A stretch of 39,471 bases of DNA from Ruminococcus sp. (lineage in GTDB: Bacteria; Bacillota; Clostridia; Oscillospirales; Ruminococcaceae), in contig JAFWWU010000029.1 of the NCBI GenBank assembly GCA_017523285.1, forward strand, positions 1 to 39,471, read 5' to 3'. The position numbers were made by a program, and so were the translations under genes. Every line of letters starts with the position of its first letter. Position 1 is the first letter of the stretch. This document shows, piece by piece, positions 26,271-35,137 of the stretch. The notes below the pieces were generated by a model. That model saw only the letters and a program-made list of their open reading frames with translations. It was not told where the DNA came from and made no database searches.

Positions 26271-26292
26271 CATCTGAAAGGATACAATAATT

Positions 26293-27153
26293 TTGAAGCT
26301 TAAATTAATTCTTGCGGCAGTTCTGTCTGCCGCATTGCTTACATCCTGCGAGGTTACTGTTATACAGGATGGCGAAAGCAGTGTTTATAAATTTGATGAT
26401 TTTGTCACGGATACTGATAACTATGAAGATGACGATAGCGAAGATATCGTAAAGGATAGCGAAGAAACTGAGGAAAAATCTGATTCCGATGAAGAAAAAT
26501 CGGAGGAAGAAAACGAATCTGAAGATAAATCTGATGATGAGGATAAAAAATCAGAAGAAAGCGATAAAAAAGAGGAAACAACTTCAAAACCCGATAAAAA
26601 GCCTCAGACCGATATAAAAGAGCCTGAAGCTGAGGATAAAACCGATAATAAAACTCAGTCAGATGAAAAGCTTACCGCTACTGAAAAGGAACTTAAAAAG
26701 CTCGTTGACAGAAGTATTGATTGCCTTTATAAGCTTGAGCTTTCAACGCCTCACACTGTCGGTGAAAAATACGGAAACAGCTATATTTATCAGGTAGATA
26801 CTGATATTTTCAAGGATTACGAGGATTTTCAGGAGAATTTTTCTGAGATTTATTCAAAGGATTATATGGACCTCGTTATAAATGCCCGTGATCAGAACGA
26901 TAAAGAACAGAAATTCTTTAATATTGACGGAAAGCTTTACATAAATTATGCTCACGCTGGTTCAAAGGGATATTACGTTGACTGGTCGGATTATAAGCTT
27001 GAAATAATATCCGAAACAAAATCAGAATGTAAATTCAGACTTACAGCTGTTATTGAAGAGCCTGCTGATGAGCCTGTAAAAGAGCCTTATATAAAAACAT
27101 TCAGGGCGGTTTATGAAAATAAGGAATGGAAGCTTACAGCACCGATTTATTGA
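26293..27153 (+). CDS. Acidic lipoprotein of unknown function
   Basis: A 286-residue protein with a lipoprotein signal (LSAALLTSC; lipidated Cys19). A very acidic, low-complexity linker (about residues 36-125, rich in Glu, Asp, Ser and Lys) is followed by a C-terminal domain of about 150 residues with KELKKLVDRSIDCLYKLELS and DYMDLVINARDQ. The start is TTG after an AAAGGA site. The linker would hold the globular domain away from the membrane. The C-terminal domain was not recognised. Confidence 0.75.
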   Translation: MKLKLILAAVLSAALLTSCEVTVIQDGESSVYKFDDFVTDTDNYEDDDSEDIVKDSEETEEKSDSDEEKSEEENESEDKSDDEDKKSEESDKKEETTSKPDKKPQTDIKEPEAEDKTDNKTQSDEKLTATEKELKKLVDRSIDCLYKLELSTPHTVGEKYGNSYIYQVDTDIFKDYEDFQENFSEIYSKDYMDLVINARDQNDKEQKFFNIDGKLYINYAHAGSKGYYVDWSDYKLEIISETKSECKFRLTAVIEEPADEPVKEPYIKTFRAVYENKEWKLTAPIY

Positions 27154-27170
27154 TAATTTGCAGATACAAA

Positions 27171-27208
27171 AAAGGTATCGGATTTTTGAAATCCGATACC
27201 TTTAATTT
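27171..27208. terminator. Bidirectional terminator between converging genes
   Basis: GGTATCGGATT (27174-27184) pairs perfectly with AATCCGATACC (27190-27200), with A/T runs on both sides. It ends both the lipoprotein transcript and the minus-strand GH74 transcript. Confidence 0.88.
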
Positions 27209-27212
27209 TTGC

Positions 27213-29831
27213 TTAAACAGGAAGCTCATCAATCATTTTAAGAGCATATTTCTGAATTGCGAGAGCGTCCTGAGTGTTAAGTCCGCTTCCCGAATTCTGT
27301 ACATCGGCATTTTTTACACCGTCAGCAGAAATCTTGTATTTGTTGCTGTTGATGAGATAACACTTAATAAGAACAACGTCAGCTACGTCAACTGCACCGT
27401 CGCAGTTTGCGTCACCGTATTTGATGTTGCTGTCAGCAGGCTTTGTTGTAGTCTGCTGTGGCTTTGTAGTTGTCGGAGGTGTAACAGTACCGTCTGAAAG
27501 CTTACCGTAAACGATACCACAGCCTACTGTTGACATATACATTGTGCCAAATTCATTCATATCACCAACGATGAAGTTACCGTTACCTGTACCGCCGTAA
27601 AGCTTGTCAGAGTTGATGCATACCCATGTAGTACCGCCGTCCTGTGAGCGATAAATGCCCTCAGGGTCAGTTTCCTTTGGCTTACCATACATATAAAGAG
27701 TATTTACCTCTCCTGCCTTTTCAGGTGCACCGTAGCCTACTGTCTTGCAGTAGAATACATTCTTGTCTGTAACCTTTGTTCCGCCGTCAGTAACATTGTA
27801 AAGACCATACCAGCCGGCAGCTAAGATAAGATTATCTTCACCGAGGTAAGCAATTCTGCCTGCACTGTCACACTGGTCGTACATAGCAATGTCAGTACCT
27901 GTGAATTTCTTACCGTAGTCTGTACTTACATAAAGTGTATAATGAGCGTCCTCAAATTCAGGCTCTGTCTTTGAGTAATGCCATGATGAATTGAAATATG
28001 TAGCGTATGCGTAAACAACATTTGGCTTTTCAGGCTCAACAAGCAAATAAGTTGTCTTAGAGCCGTAAGCTGAATCAATACCGCTTACAGTTGACCATGT
28101 TGCACCGAAATCGTCTGTGTATGAAACGTTTCCGTCGTCCTTGCCTGATTTGAAGATACGGTATGTATCCTCGTCAATCTGAGTGATAGCAGCCTTGCCA
28201 CCGAATGAGCAGTTTTTCATTTCTGTCCATGTAGTGCCGCCGTCTGTTGAATAGAAACCGCCTGCAACGTCATTCTGAGTGTCAGCTATACGAACCATAA
28301 CATCAGGATTCTGAGGACAATAAGCAATTGCACCTGTTGTACCCATATTTGGTGTGTGCTGGATACCGATTTCGTCAACGGCAACGTGACGGAAGCCGTC
28401 GTAGTCACCGATTGCAGAGAATTCATCGCCGCCCGGAACACTTATCATATCAAGACATACAACTTCTTCGATGCCGTCAGGGTGGAAGTAGTAAACAGGA
28501 AGCTCATCCCATACGTTATCACACGCAAATACACCATTACCTGATGTAAGGAGCATTCTGTCGCTGTCACGAGGGTCGAGAACAACCGCACCGCACCAGT
28601 GGATAGCCTTGTTTACAATCCAGTCATAGCCTGCTGACTGGAGATAATCAGCACAGAGAGGACCACCCCAGCTCTTTTCATTACCCGGAGTAATTGATTC
28701 CCATGTTGCGCCGCCATCGTGTGAACGATAGAACTGGTCGCCCCAGCATACCTTATCGTCTTCCCATGCGCCCTTGTACCAGAGCTGTGAGCTCCATACA
28801 CCACAAGTTGTAGCAATAAGCTCCTGTGAATTGTCAGGAAGACTTACACAGCCGCCGAAGCTGTTTCCTGTCGGAGAAATATCTGTTACCTTGTCGTTTT
28901 TGATATCATACTTGTAAAGACCGCCGCCTGTACCTGCAAAAGCAAGTCCGCCTACATAAGCGATAAGGAGATTTCCGTCAGCGTCTTTATTTATTCTTGA
29001 AGGGAAAGCATCTGTCGGGAGGTCTGCACTGAGTGGCTTCCAGTTATCCTTGCCTACATCTGCAACATAAACGTTAGCACCGATTGTATTATCTGAAACA
29101 CCTACGAAAACCTTGCCGTCTTCGATTGCGATAGTGCCGATACCGTTACAGTTAGCGTAGTCAGTACCAACTGTTGTCTTTTCGATAGTATCAGTCCATG
29201 TCGGCCACTTGATTTCATTTGTGAAAAGTCCGAGTTCATCGAAGCTTTCAACGAATGTCCATGTTTCGCCTGCGTCTGTACTCATGATAAGACCGTCTGT
29301 ATCGCCGCCGCAGTAGATAATATTCGGATTATCAGGGTCAATTGCAATTGATTCACCGCACTGTCTGCCGTAACCGTTACCGTGAACCTTGATTAAATCT
29401 GTGACATCATATTGAGTAAATGTCTTACCGCCGTCTGTTGTTTTGAAGATTGCGGTTCTTTCACTACTGAAATAAGCACAGCCACAAAGGAAATAAGCGG
29501 TATTATCATCAGTAGGGTCGATACACATAGCGTCAACGCTGAGGAAGCCTCTGTCGGTATCGTTGATAAAGCTCATAAGCTGAACCCATTCCATTTTGTC
29601 ATAGTCGTATCTGTAAGCACCGCCTACGTCAGTACGGGCATACATAGTTTCCTTACCTGTGACAATTCCCGAAACGAAGCCGCCTCCGCCTATTCGGAGC
29701 GTACCCCATTCCATTGAAATGTTTGAATCTGCCGCCTCTGCAGATTCAGGCTCTTCGGGTGACATAGCGAAACCCGTAACAGCCATGCAAAGCGCTGTTA
29801 TTGCCGAAACAGCTCTTTTTCTTAACTTCAT
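27213..29831 (-). CDS. Xyloglucanase, glycoside hydrolase family 74, with dockerin
   Basis: An 872-residue exported enzyme that cuts the xyloglucan backbone. A signal peptide is in the first 33 residues. The two seven-bladed propellers of GH74 show repeated Asp-box motifs (KTTDGGKTF, MSTDAGETW, YRSHDGGATW). Catalytic candidates are D68 in ARTDVGGAYRY and D476 in AIGDYDGFRH. A Pro-Thr linker (PPTTTKPQQTTTKP) leads to a dockerin starting GDANCDGAVDVADVVLIKCY, closely like that of the Ig-repeat protein. I chose the ATG at 29829-29831, 9 bases after AAAGGAG; a longer frame upstream lacks both a signal peptide and a ribosome site. Confidence 0.92.
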   Translation of the reverse strand: MKLRKRAVSAITALCMAVTGFAMSPEEPESAEAADSNISMEWGTLRIGGGGFVSGIVTGKETMYARTDVGGAYRYDYDKMEWVQLMSFINDTDRGFLSVDAMCIDPTDDNTAYFLCGCAYFSSERTAIFKTTDGGKTFTQYDVTDLIKVHGNGYGRQCGESIAIDPDNPNIIYCGGDTDGLIMSTDAGETWTFVESFDELGLFTNEIKWPTWTDTIEKTTVGTDYANCNGIGTIAIEDGKVFVGVSDNTIGANVYVADVGKDNWKPLSADLPTDAFPSRINKDADGNLLIAYVGGLAFAGTGGGLYKYDIKNDKVTDISPTGNSFGGCVSLPDNSQELIATTCGVWSSQLWYKGAWEDDKVCWGDQFYRSHDGGATWESITPGNEKSWGGPLCADYLQSAGYDWIVNKAIHWCGAVVLDPRDSDRMLLTSGNGVFACDNVWDELPVYYFHPDGIEEVVCLDMISVPGGDEFSAIGDYDGFRHVAVDEIGIQHTPNMGTTGAIAYCPQNPDVMVRIADTQNDVAGGFYSTDGGTTWTEMKNCSFGGKAAITQIDEDTYRIFKSGKDDGNVSYTDDFGATWSTVSGIDSAYGSKTTYLLVEPEKPNVVYAYATYFNSSWHYSKTEPEFEDAHYTLYVSTDYGKKFTGTDIAMYDQCDSAGRIAYLGEDNLILAAGWYGLYNVTDGGTKVTDKNVFYCKTVGYGAPEKAGEVNTLYMYGKPKETDPEGIYRSQDGGTTWVCINSDKLYGGTGNGNFIVGDMNEFGTMYMSTVGCGIVYGKLSDGTVTPPTTTKPQQTTTKPADSNIKYGDANCDGAVDVADVVLIKCYLINSNKYKISADGVKNADVQNSGSGLNTQDALAIQKYALKMIDELPV

Positions 29832-29929
29832 TCCAAACAACTCCTTTTTGCATCTGCAATACAGCCTAAGTAAAGCGATGCATAATATTTCTTTGATAAA
29901 GCGCGGGCACACTTTATCTCAGTATATAC

Positions 29930-29959
29930 ATTTTACCATATTACGTTTAAAAAAATCAA
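29930..29959 (-). promoter_or_regulatory. Promoter of the GH74 gene
   Basis: Minus-strand TTGATT (29954-29959), 18 bases, TAAAAT (29930-29935). The leader is about 90 bases. Confidence 0.5.
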
Positions 29960-30066
29960 CAATTATTATAAGGAATATTATTAATTTTATAAATATCATT
30001 TTTTAAAATGTTAATATAATGAATTTAAAAACTGATGTAATATTTGTGCATTTTTTAAAAAAAGCC

Positions 30067-30095
30067 TTGATTTGATAAAAAAATTGTGATATAAT
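30067..30095 (+). promoter_or_regulatory. Promoter of the parA-comFB operon
   Basis: TTGATT (30067-30072), 17 bases, TATAAT (30090-30095). Confidence 0.7.
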
Positions 30096-30228
30096 TGTTT
30101 TATTATAATGAAATATTGTGTACATTTATATTTATGCAATATTTATCTGCAAAACGAAAATTTATAAAACGGTGCATAAAAATATAAAAAGACAGCAGTG
30201 CGCCTGCCGAAAGAAAGGAATGAACAGC

Positions 30229-30993
30229 TTGGCAGTAGTAATTTCTGTAATTACGCAAAAGGGCGGCGTAGGTAAAACTACAGTTGTAAACGCTCTTTGT
30301 GCCTCTCTGAGCAAAAGACGTTACAGAGTCCTTGCGATTGATATGGACCCTCAGGGCAATCTCTCTCTGAGCTTTGACGCTGACAGCGACAATGCGGCTA
30401 CCATTTATGATGTTCTCAAGGGCGAGGCTTTACCGATAGACTCTATTCAGCGTCAGCCGGTTGCCGACATTATCCCATCGAATATCCTCCTCTCAAGTAT
30501 TGAGCTTGAATTTACAGGGAAGAACAGAGAATTTCTCTTATCCAACATAATCGAACAGGTTACAGGACTTTATGACATAATTCTCATTGACTCTCCTCCC
30601 GGACTTGGTATTCTTACAATCAATGCCCTTACAGCAAGTGATTATGTAATTATTCCTATGCTCCCTGATATATTCTCACTTCAGGGTCTAACCCTCGTAT
30701 ATGATACTATTGAATATATCCAGAGTACAGTAAATAAAAAGCTTGCAATTTCGGGTATACTCGTAAACAGATATATGAAGCGTTCAAAGCTTCATAAGGA
30801 AATCTATGGTACAGCTCAGCTTATCTGTCACAAGCTTAATGTAAACCTCTTCAAGACAGTTATCAGAAATTCAAAGACTCTTGCAGAGGCACAGTCAATT
30901 CAGACGGATATTACGGAATATTCTCCGAAGAGCTCAGGCGTAAAGGATTTCAATTCGCTTGTTACCGAGCTTGAAGAGCTTAATATTATTTAA
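30229..30993 (+). CDS. ParA/Soj-type ATPase
   Basis: About 254 residues. A deviant Walker A KGGVGKTT lies at residues 11-18 with signature Lys11. AIDMDPQGNLS (switch I) and LIDSPPGLG (Walker B/switch II) follow. These ATPases dimerise on DNA or membrane and position chromosomes, plasmids or protein complexes. I prefer the TTG at 30229 (9 bases after AAAGGA); the ATG at 30220 directly abuts that site and would add three residues. No ParB follows; the partner is a ComFB-like protein. So its cargo may not be the chromosome. Confidence 0.82.
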   Translation: MAVVISVITQKGGVGKTTVVNALCASLSKRRYRVLAIDMDPQGNLSLSFDADSDNAATIYDVLKGEALPIDSIQRQPVADIIPSNILLSSIELEFTGKNREFLLSNIIEQVTGLYDIILIDSPPGLGILTINALTASDYVIIPMLPDIFSLQGLTLVYDTIEYIQSTVNKKLAISGILVNRYMKRSKLHKEIYGTAQLICHKLNVNLFKTVIRNSKTLAEAQSIQTDITEYSPKSSGVKDFNSLVTELEELNII

Positions 30994-31005
30994 GGTGATT
31001 AAAAG

Positions 31006-31563
31006 ATGAGAAAGACTAAAAAAGATATAGATAAAAAGCTTATGTTCGATAAGCTTATTCCGTCGGGAGCAGACAGAAACTCTCACGTTCCGAATTCATT
31101 GCAGAATGTGCTCAGAACATCGGAAGAAGGTGCAGAAAACAATTCCGCACCGGTAGTTCAGCCGACAGCTTCAAATGATGCTCCTGTTGTAATTGACGAA
31201 GCGGCTTATACACATCGTGGACAGACTCAGCCGCAGTATGCAGAACCTGAAAAGGAAGAAGCAGAAAAAAAGCCTGCGGCAGTTGAAGCAAAGACAAATG
31301 TTGCTCCGAAAGAGCAGTATATAAACATCAACGAAGAAATGGTAAAGCAGAAGATTGATGACGCTATGGATAAATTCTGCTGCTGTAAATGCGAGCTTTG
31401 CCGTCAGGATGTTACAATTATGACTCTTAACAATATGACTCCGAATTATATGTACATAAAGCCTTATGAAACAGCCGCAGCGGCTAAGAAAATGGATTTT
31501 TCCGAAACAACAAAGGCGCTTATGAAGTCAATTCTTCACGTTAAGACTCATGCAAGACACTAA
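31006..31563 (+). CDS. ComFB-like domain protein with cysteine cluster
   Basis: A 185-residue protein: basic N-terminus, a disordered Ala/Pro/Glu-rich region (about 40-103), then a ComFB-type domain (about 106-185). The latter shows ININEEMVKQKIDDAMDKF, cysteines at 125, 126, 127, 129 and 132, D135, the family LNNMTPNYM pattern, and a terminal RH. ComFB (late competence protein) family members have poorly known roles; some cyanobacterial ones have been reported to bind cyclic dinucleotides. It starts 12 bases after parA, so the two are co-expressed. Confidence 0.65.
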   Translation: MRKTKKDIDKKLMFDKLIPSGADRNSHVPNSLQNVLRTSEEGAENNSAPVVQPTASNDAPVVIDEAAYTHRGQTQPQYAEPEKEEAEKKPAAVEAKTNVAPKEQYININEEMVKQKIDDAMDKFCCCKCELCRQDVTIMTLNNMTPNYMYIKPYETAAAAKKMDFSETTKALMKSILHVKTHARH

Positions 31564-31575
31564 TAAAAAATTGAG

Positions 31576-31608
31576 AGGTATCGGGTGTAAAATCCGATAC
31601 CTTTTTTA
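31576..31608 (+). terminator. Terminator of the parA-comFB operon
   Basis: AGGTATCGG (31576-31584) pairs with CCGATACCT (31594-31602), followed by T-run. Confidence 0.88.
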
Positions 31609-31669
31609 TGTCGAAGATATCGGCTGAGTGAAAAAATAAATCGAATTTCGCTGTTTCTGCGAAAAATAC

Positions 31670-31698
31670 TTGCAATTATGTCAGAATTTTGCTATAAT
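31670..31698 (+). promoter_or_regulatory. Promoter of the oxidoreductase operon
   Basis: TTGCAA (31670-31675), 17 bases, TATAAT (31693-31698). A small hairpin GCCGA/TCGGC follows in the leader near 31706-31721. Confidence 0.72.
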
Positions 31699-31770
31699 AA
31701 AATGTGCCGATAAATTTCGGCAGAGGTGATATGAAGAATATCGCTTACATATCCTTTTACGGAGGTATCA

Positions 31771-32430
31771 ATGAAGAGAATTACTATCGTTACAGGACAT
31801 TACGGAAGCGGAAAAACAAATCTTTCCGTAAATCTTGCGATTAATGCCGCAAAAGAGGGTAAAAACGTAACTATCGTTGACCTTGATATCGTCAACCCTT
31901 ATTTCCGTACAGCCGATTTCAAACAGCTGTTTGAGGAAAACGGAATAACAATGCTTGCACCTGATTTTGCTAATTCAAACCTTGATATTCCCGCCCTTAA
32001 TTTCGATATAGAGCAGATTTCCTGCAAGGATTCAACTCTTATTATCGACGTTGGCGGCGATGACGCAGGTGCGGTGGCACTCGGACGTTATACTGAGGCT
32101 TTTTCACGATATATCGATGAAATTGAAATGATTTATGTCATCAATAAATATCGTTATCTCACAAATACCGCCGATGAAGTTCTTGCGCTTATGCATGAAA
32201 TAGAAACTGCCGCAAGAATGAAGCATACTGCTATTGTAAATAATTCAAATCTTGGAAACGAAACAACTTTAGAGCTTATTGAAGCTTCTGAAGAATTTGC
32301 TTCCGAAACATCCGAAAAAGCAGGTATTCCTCTTATGTTTACAACATGCCCTGAGGATATTGCCGAATTTTCGGAAAATGAGGATATCTATCCCGTAAAG
32401 ATTTACGTCAAGCCTTTATGGGAAAAATAG
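31771..32430 (+). CDS. MinD/CobQ-like P-loop ATPase
   Basis: A 219-residue protein with Walker A GHYGSGKTNLSVNLA near the N-terminus, TIVDLDIVNPYFRT and LIIDVGGDDAGAVAL. The fold is SIMIBI class (MinD/Mrp/CobQ-like). It lacks the Lys before the first Gly in the ParA signature. It leads the oxidoreductase operon, so a role in cofactor assembly or regulation of that complex is possible but unproven. Ribosome site GGAGG. Confidence 0.8.
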   Translation: MKRITIVTGHYGSGKTNLSVNLAINAAKEGKNVTIVDLDIVNPYFRTADFKQLFEENGITMLAPDFANSNLDIPALNFDIEQISCKDSTLIIDVGGDDAGAVALGRYTEAFSRYIDEIEMIYVINKYRYLTNTADEVLALMHEIETAARMKHTAIVNNSNLGNETTLELIEASEEFASETSEKAGIPLMFTTCPEDIAEFSENEDIYPVKIYVKPLWEK

Positions 32431-32486
32431 ATTGATTTTGTTTGCTTTGGTATATCCGCAAACGCTATGAAAGGAGCTTAAGCTGT

Positions 32487-32693
32487 ATGGCTAAAATGAC
32501 TGTAATTGCAGAACGCTGTAAGGGCTGTGGACTTTGTACTACTGCCTGTCCTAAGAAGATTGTGGAAATCCAGAAGGAAAAGCGTAACAAAAAGGGATAC
32601 TTCTATGCTGCATGCACTGACGACAACGCTTGTATAAGCTGTGCAATGTGTGCTACAATGTGTCCTGACTGTGCTATTGTTATCGAAAAATAA
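32487..32693 (+). CDS. korD: 2-oxoacid:ferredoxin oxidoreductase delta subunit (ferredoxin)
   Basis: A 68-residue protein carrying two 4Fe-4S motifs, CKGCGLCTTACP and CISCAMCATMCP. It accepts electrons from the catalytic subunits. I chose the ATG at 32487 (MAKMTVIAERC), 10 bases after AAAGGAG. A longer frame upstream adds a segment without family support. Confidence 0.9.
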   Translation: MAKMTVIAERCKGCGLCTTACPKKIVEIQKEKRNKKGYFYAACTDDNACISCAMCATMCPDCAIVIEK

Positions 32694-32722
32694 TCTATTT
32701 TTATTGAGAGGAGCTGTTAGCT

Positions 32723-33781
32723 TTGGAAAGAAACTTAATGAAAGGTAATGAAGCTCTCGCTGAGGCTGCTATCAGAGCAGGCTGTAAGTGCTTCTTCGGT
32801 TACCCAATTACTCCACAGACAGAGCTTGCCGCATATATGGCAAAGCGTATGAATAAAGCAGGCGGTGTATTCCTTCAGGCTGAGTCTGAAATTGCCGCTG
32901 TAAATATGGTTCTCGGCGCTGCATCAACAGGCGTTCGTGCAATGACATCTTCATCTTCACCGGGTATTTCACTCAAGAGTGAAGGTATTTCATATCTTGC
33001 AGGTTCAGATGTTCCTGCTGTTATCATCAACGTAGAAAGAGGCGGTCCTGGTCTTGGTGGTATCCAGCCATCACAGCAGGACTACTGGCAGGCTACAAAG
33101 GGTCTCGGTCACGGTGACTTCCATCTTATCGTTTATGCTCCTGCATCAGTACAGGAAATGGTTGATATGGTTGTTACAGCTTTCAATAAGGCTGATGAAT
33201 ACCGTGTTCCTGCAATGATTCTTGCAGACGGACTTCTCGGTCAGATGATGGAACCTGTTGCTTTCCCTGAAATTTCAGCAGAGCAGCCTGATAAGTCATC
33301 ATGGGCAGCAAACGGCCACAAGAACAGCAGAGAGCACCACATTGTAAACTCACTTTACATTGACCCTAAGACTCTTGAAGACAAGATTATCGAAAGATAC
33401 GAAAGATACGCAAAAATCAAGGAAAATGAAGCAGATGCAGAGCTTTATCTCACAGATGATGCTGATATCGTTGTATGTGCATTCGGTGCAACATCAAGAG
33501 TTGTAAAATCTGCTATAAATGACGCAAGAGCAATGGGTATCAAGGTTGGTATGTGCAGACCTAAGACTGTATGGCCATTCCCTGAAAAGCAGATTCGTGA
33601 AGCTTGTGCAAACGCTTCAAAGGTACTTTGTGTTGAAATGTCAATGGGACAGATGATTGACGACGTTAAGCTCGCACTCAACTGTGAAAAGCCTGTTGAA
33701 TTCTTCGGCAGAACAGGCGGCGTTATTCCTACACCTGCTGAGGTTCTGGACAAAATCAAATCTATGGGAGGTAATAAGTAA
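32723..33781 (+). CDS. korA: 2-oxoacid:ferredoxin oxidoreductase alpha subunit
   Basis: A 352-residue subunit. CKCFFGYPITPQTELAAYMA near the start, AESEIAAVNMVLGAA, and MTSSSSPGISLKSEG are hallmarks of the pyrimidine-binding subunit of VOR/KOR enzymes. The start is TTG, about 9 bases after AGGAG. The enzyme oxidatively decarboxylates a 2-oxoacid (2-oxoglutarate or branched-chain acids) with CoA. Substrate cannot be told; the symbol is one of several used (vorB, oorA). The stop overlaps the beta start (TAATG). Confidence 0.92.
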   Translation: MERNLMKGNEALAEAAIRAGCKCFFGYPITPQTELAAYMAKRMNKAGGVFLQAESEIAAVNMVLGAASTGVRAMTSSSSPGISLKSEGISYLAGSDVPAVIINVERGGPGLGGIQPSQQDYWQATKGLGHGDFHLIVYAPASVQEMVDMVVTAFNKADEYRVPAMILADGLLGQMMEPVAFPEISAEQPDKSSWAANGHKNSREHHIVNSLYIDPKTLEDKIIERYERYAKIKENEADAELYLTDDADIVVCAFGATSRVVKSAINDARAMGIKVGMCRPKTVWPFPEKQIREACANASKVLCVEMSMGQMIDDVKLALNCEKPVEFFGRTGGVIPTPAEVLDKIKSMGGNK

Positions 33782-34536
33782 TGGCTGTTGTATTTGAAAG
33801 ACCTAAGGCACTTTGTGACGTTCCGCTTCATTACTGCCCTGGTTGTACTCATGGTATTGTTCACAGACTCGTTGCTGAGGTAATTGACGAAATGGGCATT
33901 GAGGGCGAAACTGTTGGTGTATGTCCTGTTGGATGTTCTGTTTTCGCTTATGATTATTTTAATTGTGATATGATTGAAGCTCCTCACGGAAGAGCACCTG
34001 CTGTTGCAACGGGTGTAAAGAGAAGTAATCCTGACAAGTTTGTATTTACATATCAGGGTGACGGTGACCTTGCCGCTATCGGTACAGCTGAAACAGTACA
34101 CGTTGGCGCAAGAGGCGAAAATATCGTTGTTATCTTCATCAACAATACAATTTACGGTATGACAGGCGGTCAGATGGCTCCTACAACACTTATCGGACAG
34201 GTTACACAGACAACACCTTTCGGAAGAGATTCACAGCTTGCAGGTAATCCTATCCGTGTATGTGAAATGATGGCTACACTTTCAGGTACTGCACTTGCAC
34301 AGAGAGTTGCTGTTGATACAGTTCCACACATCCGTGAAACAAAGAAGGCAATCCGCAAGGCATTTGAAAACCAGAAGGAAAAGAGAGGACTTTCAATCGT
34401 TGAAGTTCTTTCAACCTGCCCTACAAACTGGGGACTCAGTCCTATTGACGCTATCAAGCGTTTACAGGATGAAATGATTCCTTATTACCCACTCGGAGTA
34501 TATAAGGATATTACAGCTGAGGGAGGTAACAAGTAA
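33781..34536 (+). CDS. korB: 2-oxoacid:ferredoxin oxidoreductase beta subunit (TPP-binding)
   Basis: A 251-residue subunit with thiamine diphosphate motif YQGDGDLAAIGT (GDG 93-95) followed by NN at 121-122. Cysteines C19 and C22 (HYCPGC), C48 and C52 (VCPVGC) may help bind an iron-sulfur cluster. It joins with alpha to form the active site. One-base overlap on both ends shows tight coupling. Confidence 0.93.
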   Translation: MAVVFERPKALCDVPLHYCPGCTHGIVHRLVAEVIDEMGIEGETVGVCPVGCSVFAYDYFNCDMIEAPHGRAPAVATGVKRSNPDKFVFTYQGDGDLAAIGTAETVHVGARGENIVVIFINNTIYGMTGGQMAPTTLIGQVTQTTPFGRDSQLAGNPIRVCEMMATLSGTALAQRVAVDTVPHIRETKKAIRKAFENQKEKRGLSIVEVLSTCPTNWGLSPIDAIKRLQDEMIPYYPLGVYKDITAEGGNK

Positions 34537-35066
34537 TGACAAATGAAATTCTTATCGCAGGCTTCGGCGGTCAAGGTGTACTCTTTGCAGGAAAAATCCT
34601 CGCTTACTGCGGTCTTATGGATAACAAGGAGCTTTCATGGCTTCCTTCATACGGTCCTGAAATGCGTGGCGGTACATGTAACTGTTCAGTATGTATTTCA
34701 GATGAGCCTGTAGGTTCACCGCTTGTTCTTACTCCTGATATTCTAATTGCAATGAATCAGCCTTCATTTGATAAGTTCGTAGGAACAGTAAAGGCTGGCG
34801 GCACAGTGTTTGTTGACAGCACACTTGTTGACTGTGCATGTGACAGAACAGATATCAAGATTTTTGGTATTCCTTCATCACAGCTTGCAGATGAAAACGA
34901 GCTCAAGGGTGGTTCAAACATCATTCTTCTCGGTAAAATCATCAAGGAAACAGGAATTTTCACACTCGATACAATGAAAAAGGCTATTGAAAAGGTAGTA
35001 CCTCCTTCAAAGGCGGCACTTATCGCAAACAATTTCAGAGCTATCGAGCTTGGAATGAACTCATAA
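34536..35066 (+). CDS. korC: 2-oxoacid:ferredoxin oxidoreductase gamma subunit
   Basis: A 176-residue subunit with the classical [20 protein letters not shown] start and [15 protein letters not shown]. This subunit completes the delta-alpha-beta-gamma set, in the same order as oorDABC of Helicobacter pylori. The start overlaps beta (TAATG). Confidence 0.93.
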   Translation: MTNEILIAGFGGQGVLFAGKILAYCGLMDNKELSWLPSYGPEMRGGTCNCSVCISDEPVGSPLVLTPDILIAMNQPSFDKFVGTVKAGGTVFVDSTLVDCACDRTDIKIFGIPSSQLADENELKGGSNIILLGKIIKETGIFTLDTMKKAIEKVVPPSKAALIANNFRAIELGMNS

Positions 35067-35075
35067 TAAATTTAA

Positions 35076-35103
35076 GGCATCGGTGCAGACCGATGCCTTT
35101 TTG
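35076..35103 (+). terminator. Terminator of the oxidoreductase operon
   Basis: GGCATCGG (35076-35083) pairs with CCGATGCC (35090-35097), followed by T-run. Confidence 0.88.
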
Positions 35104-35137
35104 TTTGAAATTATTTGTGATGGAATTATTTTCCGCT

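Larger units (their letters stand above)
29832..30228. other. Divergent intergenic region between GH74 and ParA genes
   Basis: About 400 AT-rich bases holding a promoter for each flanking gene and nothing else recognisable. The ORF frame extended upstream from parA (from 30118) reads as low-complexity and is not supported. Confidence 0.55.

Noticed and set aside
30118-30228. Possible longer N-terminus of the ParA ATPase
   Set aside because: The added residues are low-complexity, start very near the predicted transcription start, and precede the normal ParA start and its ribosome site.
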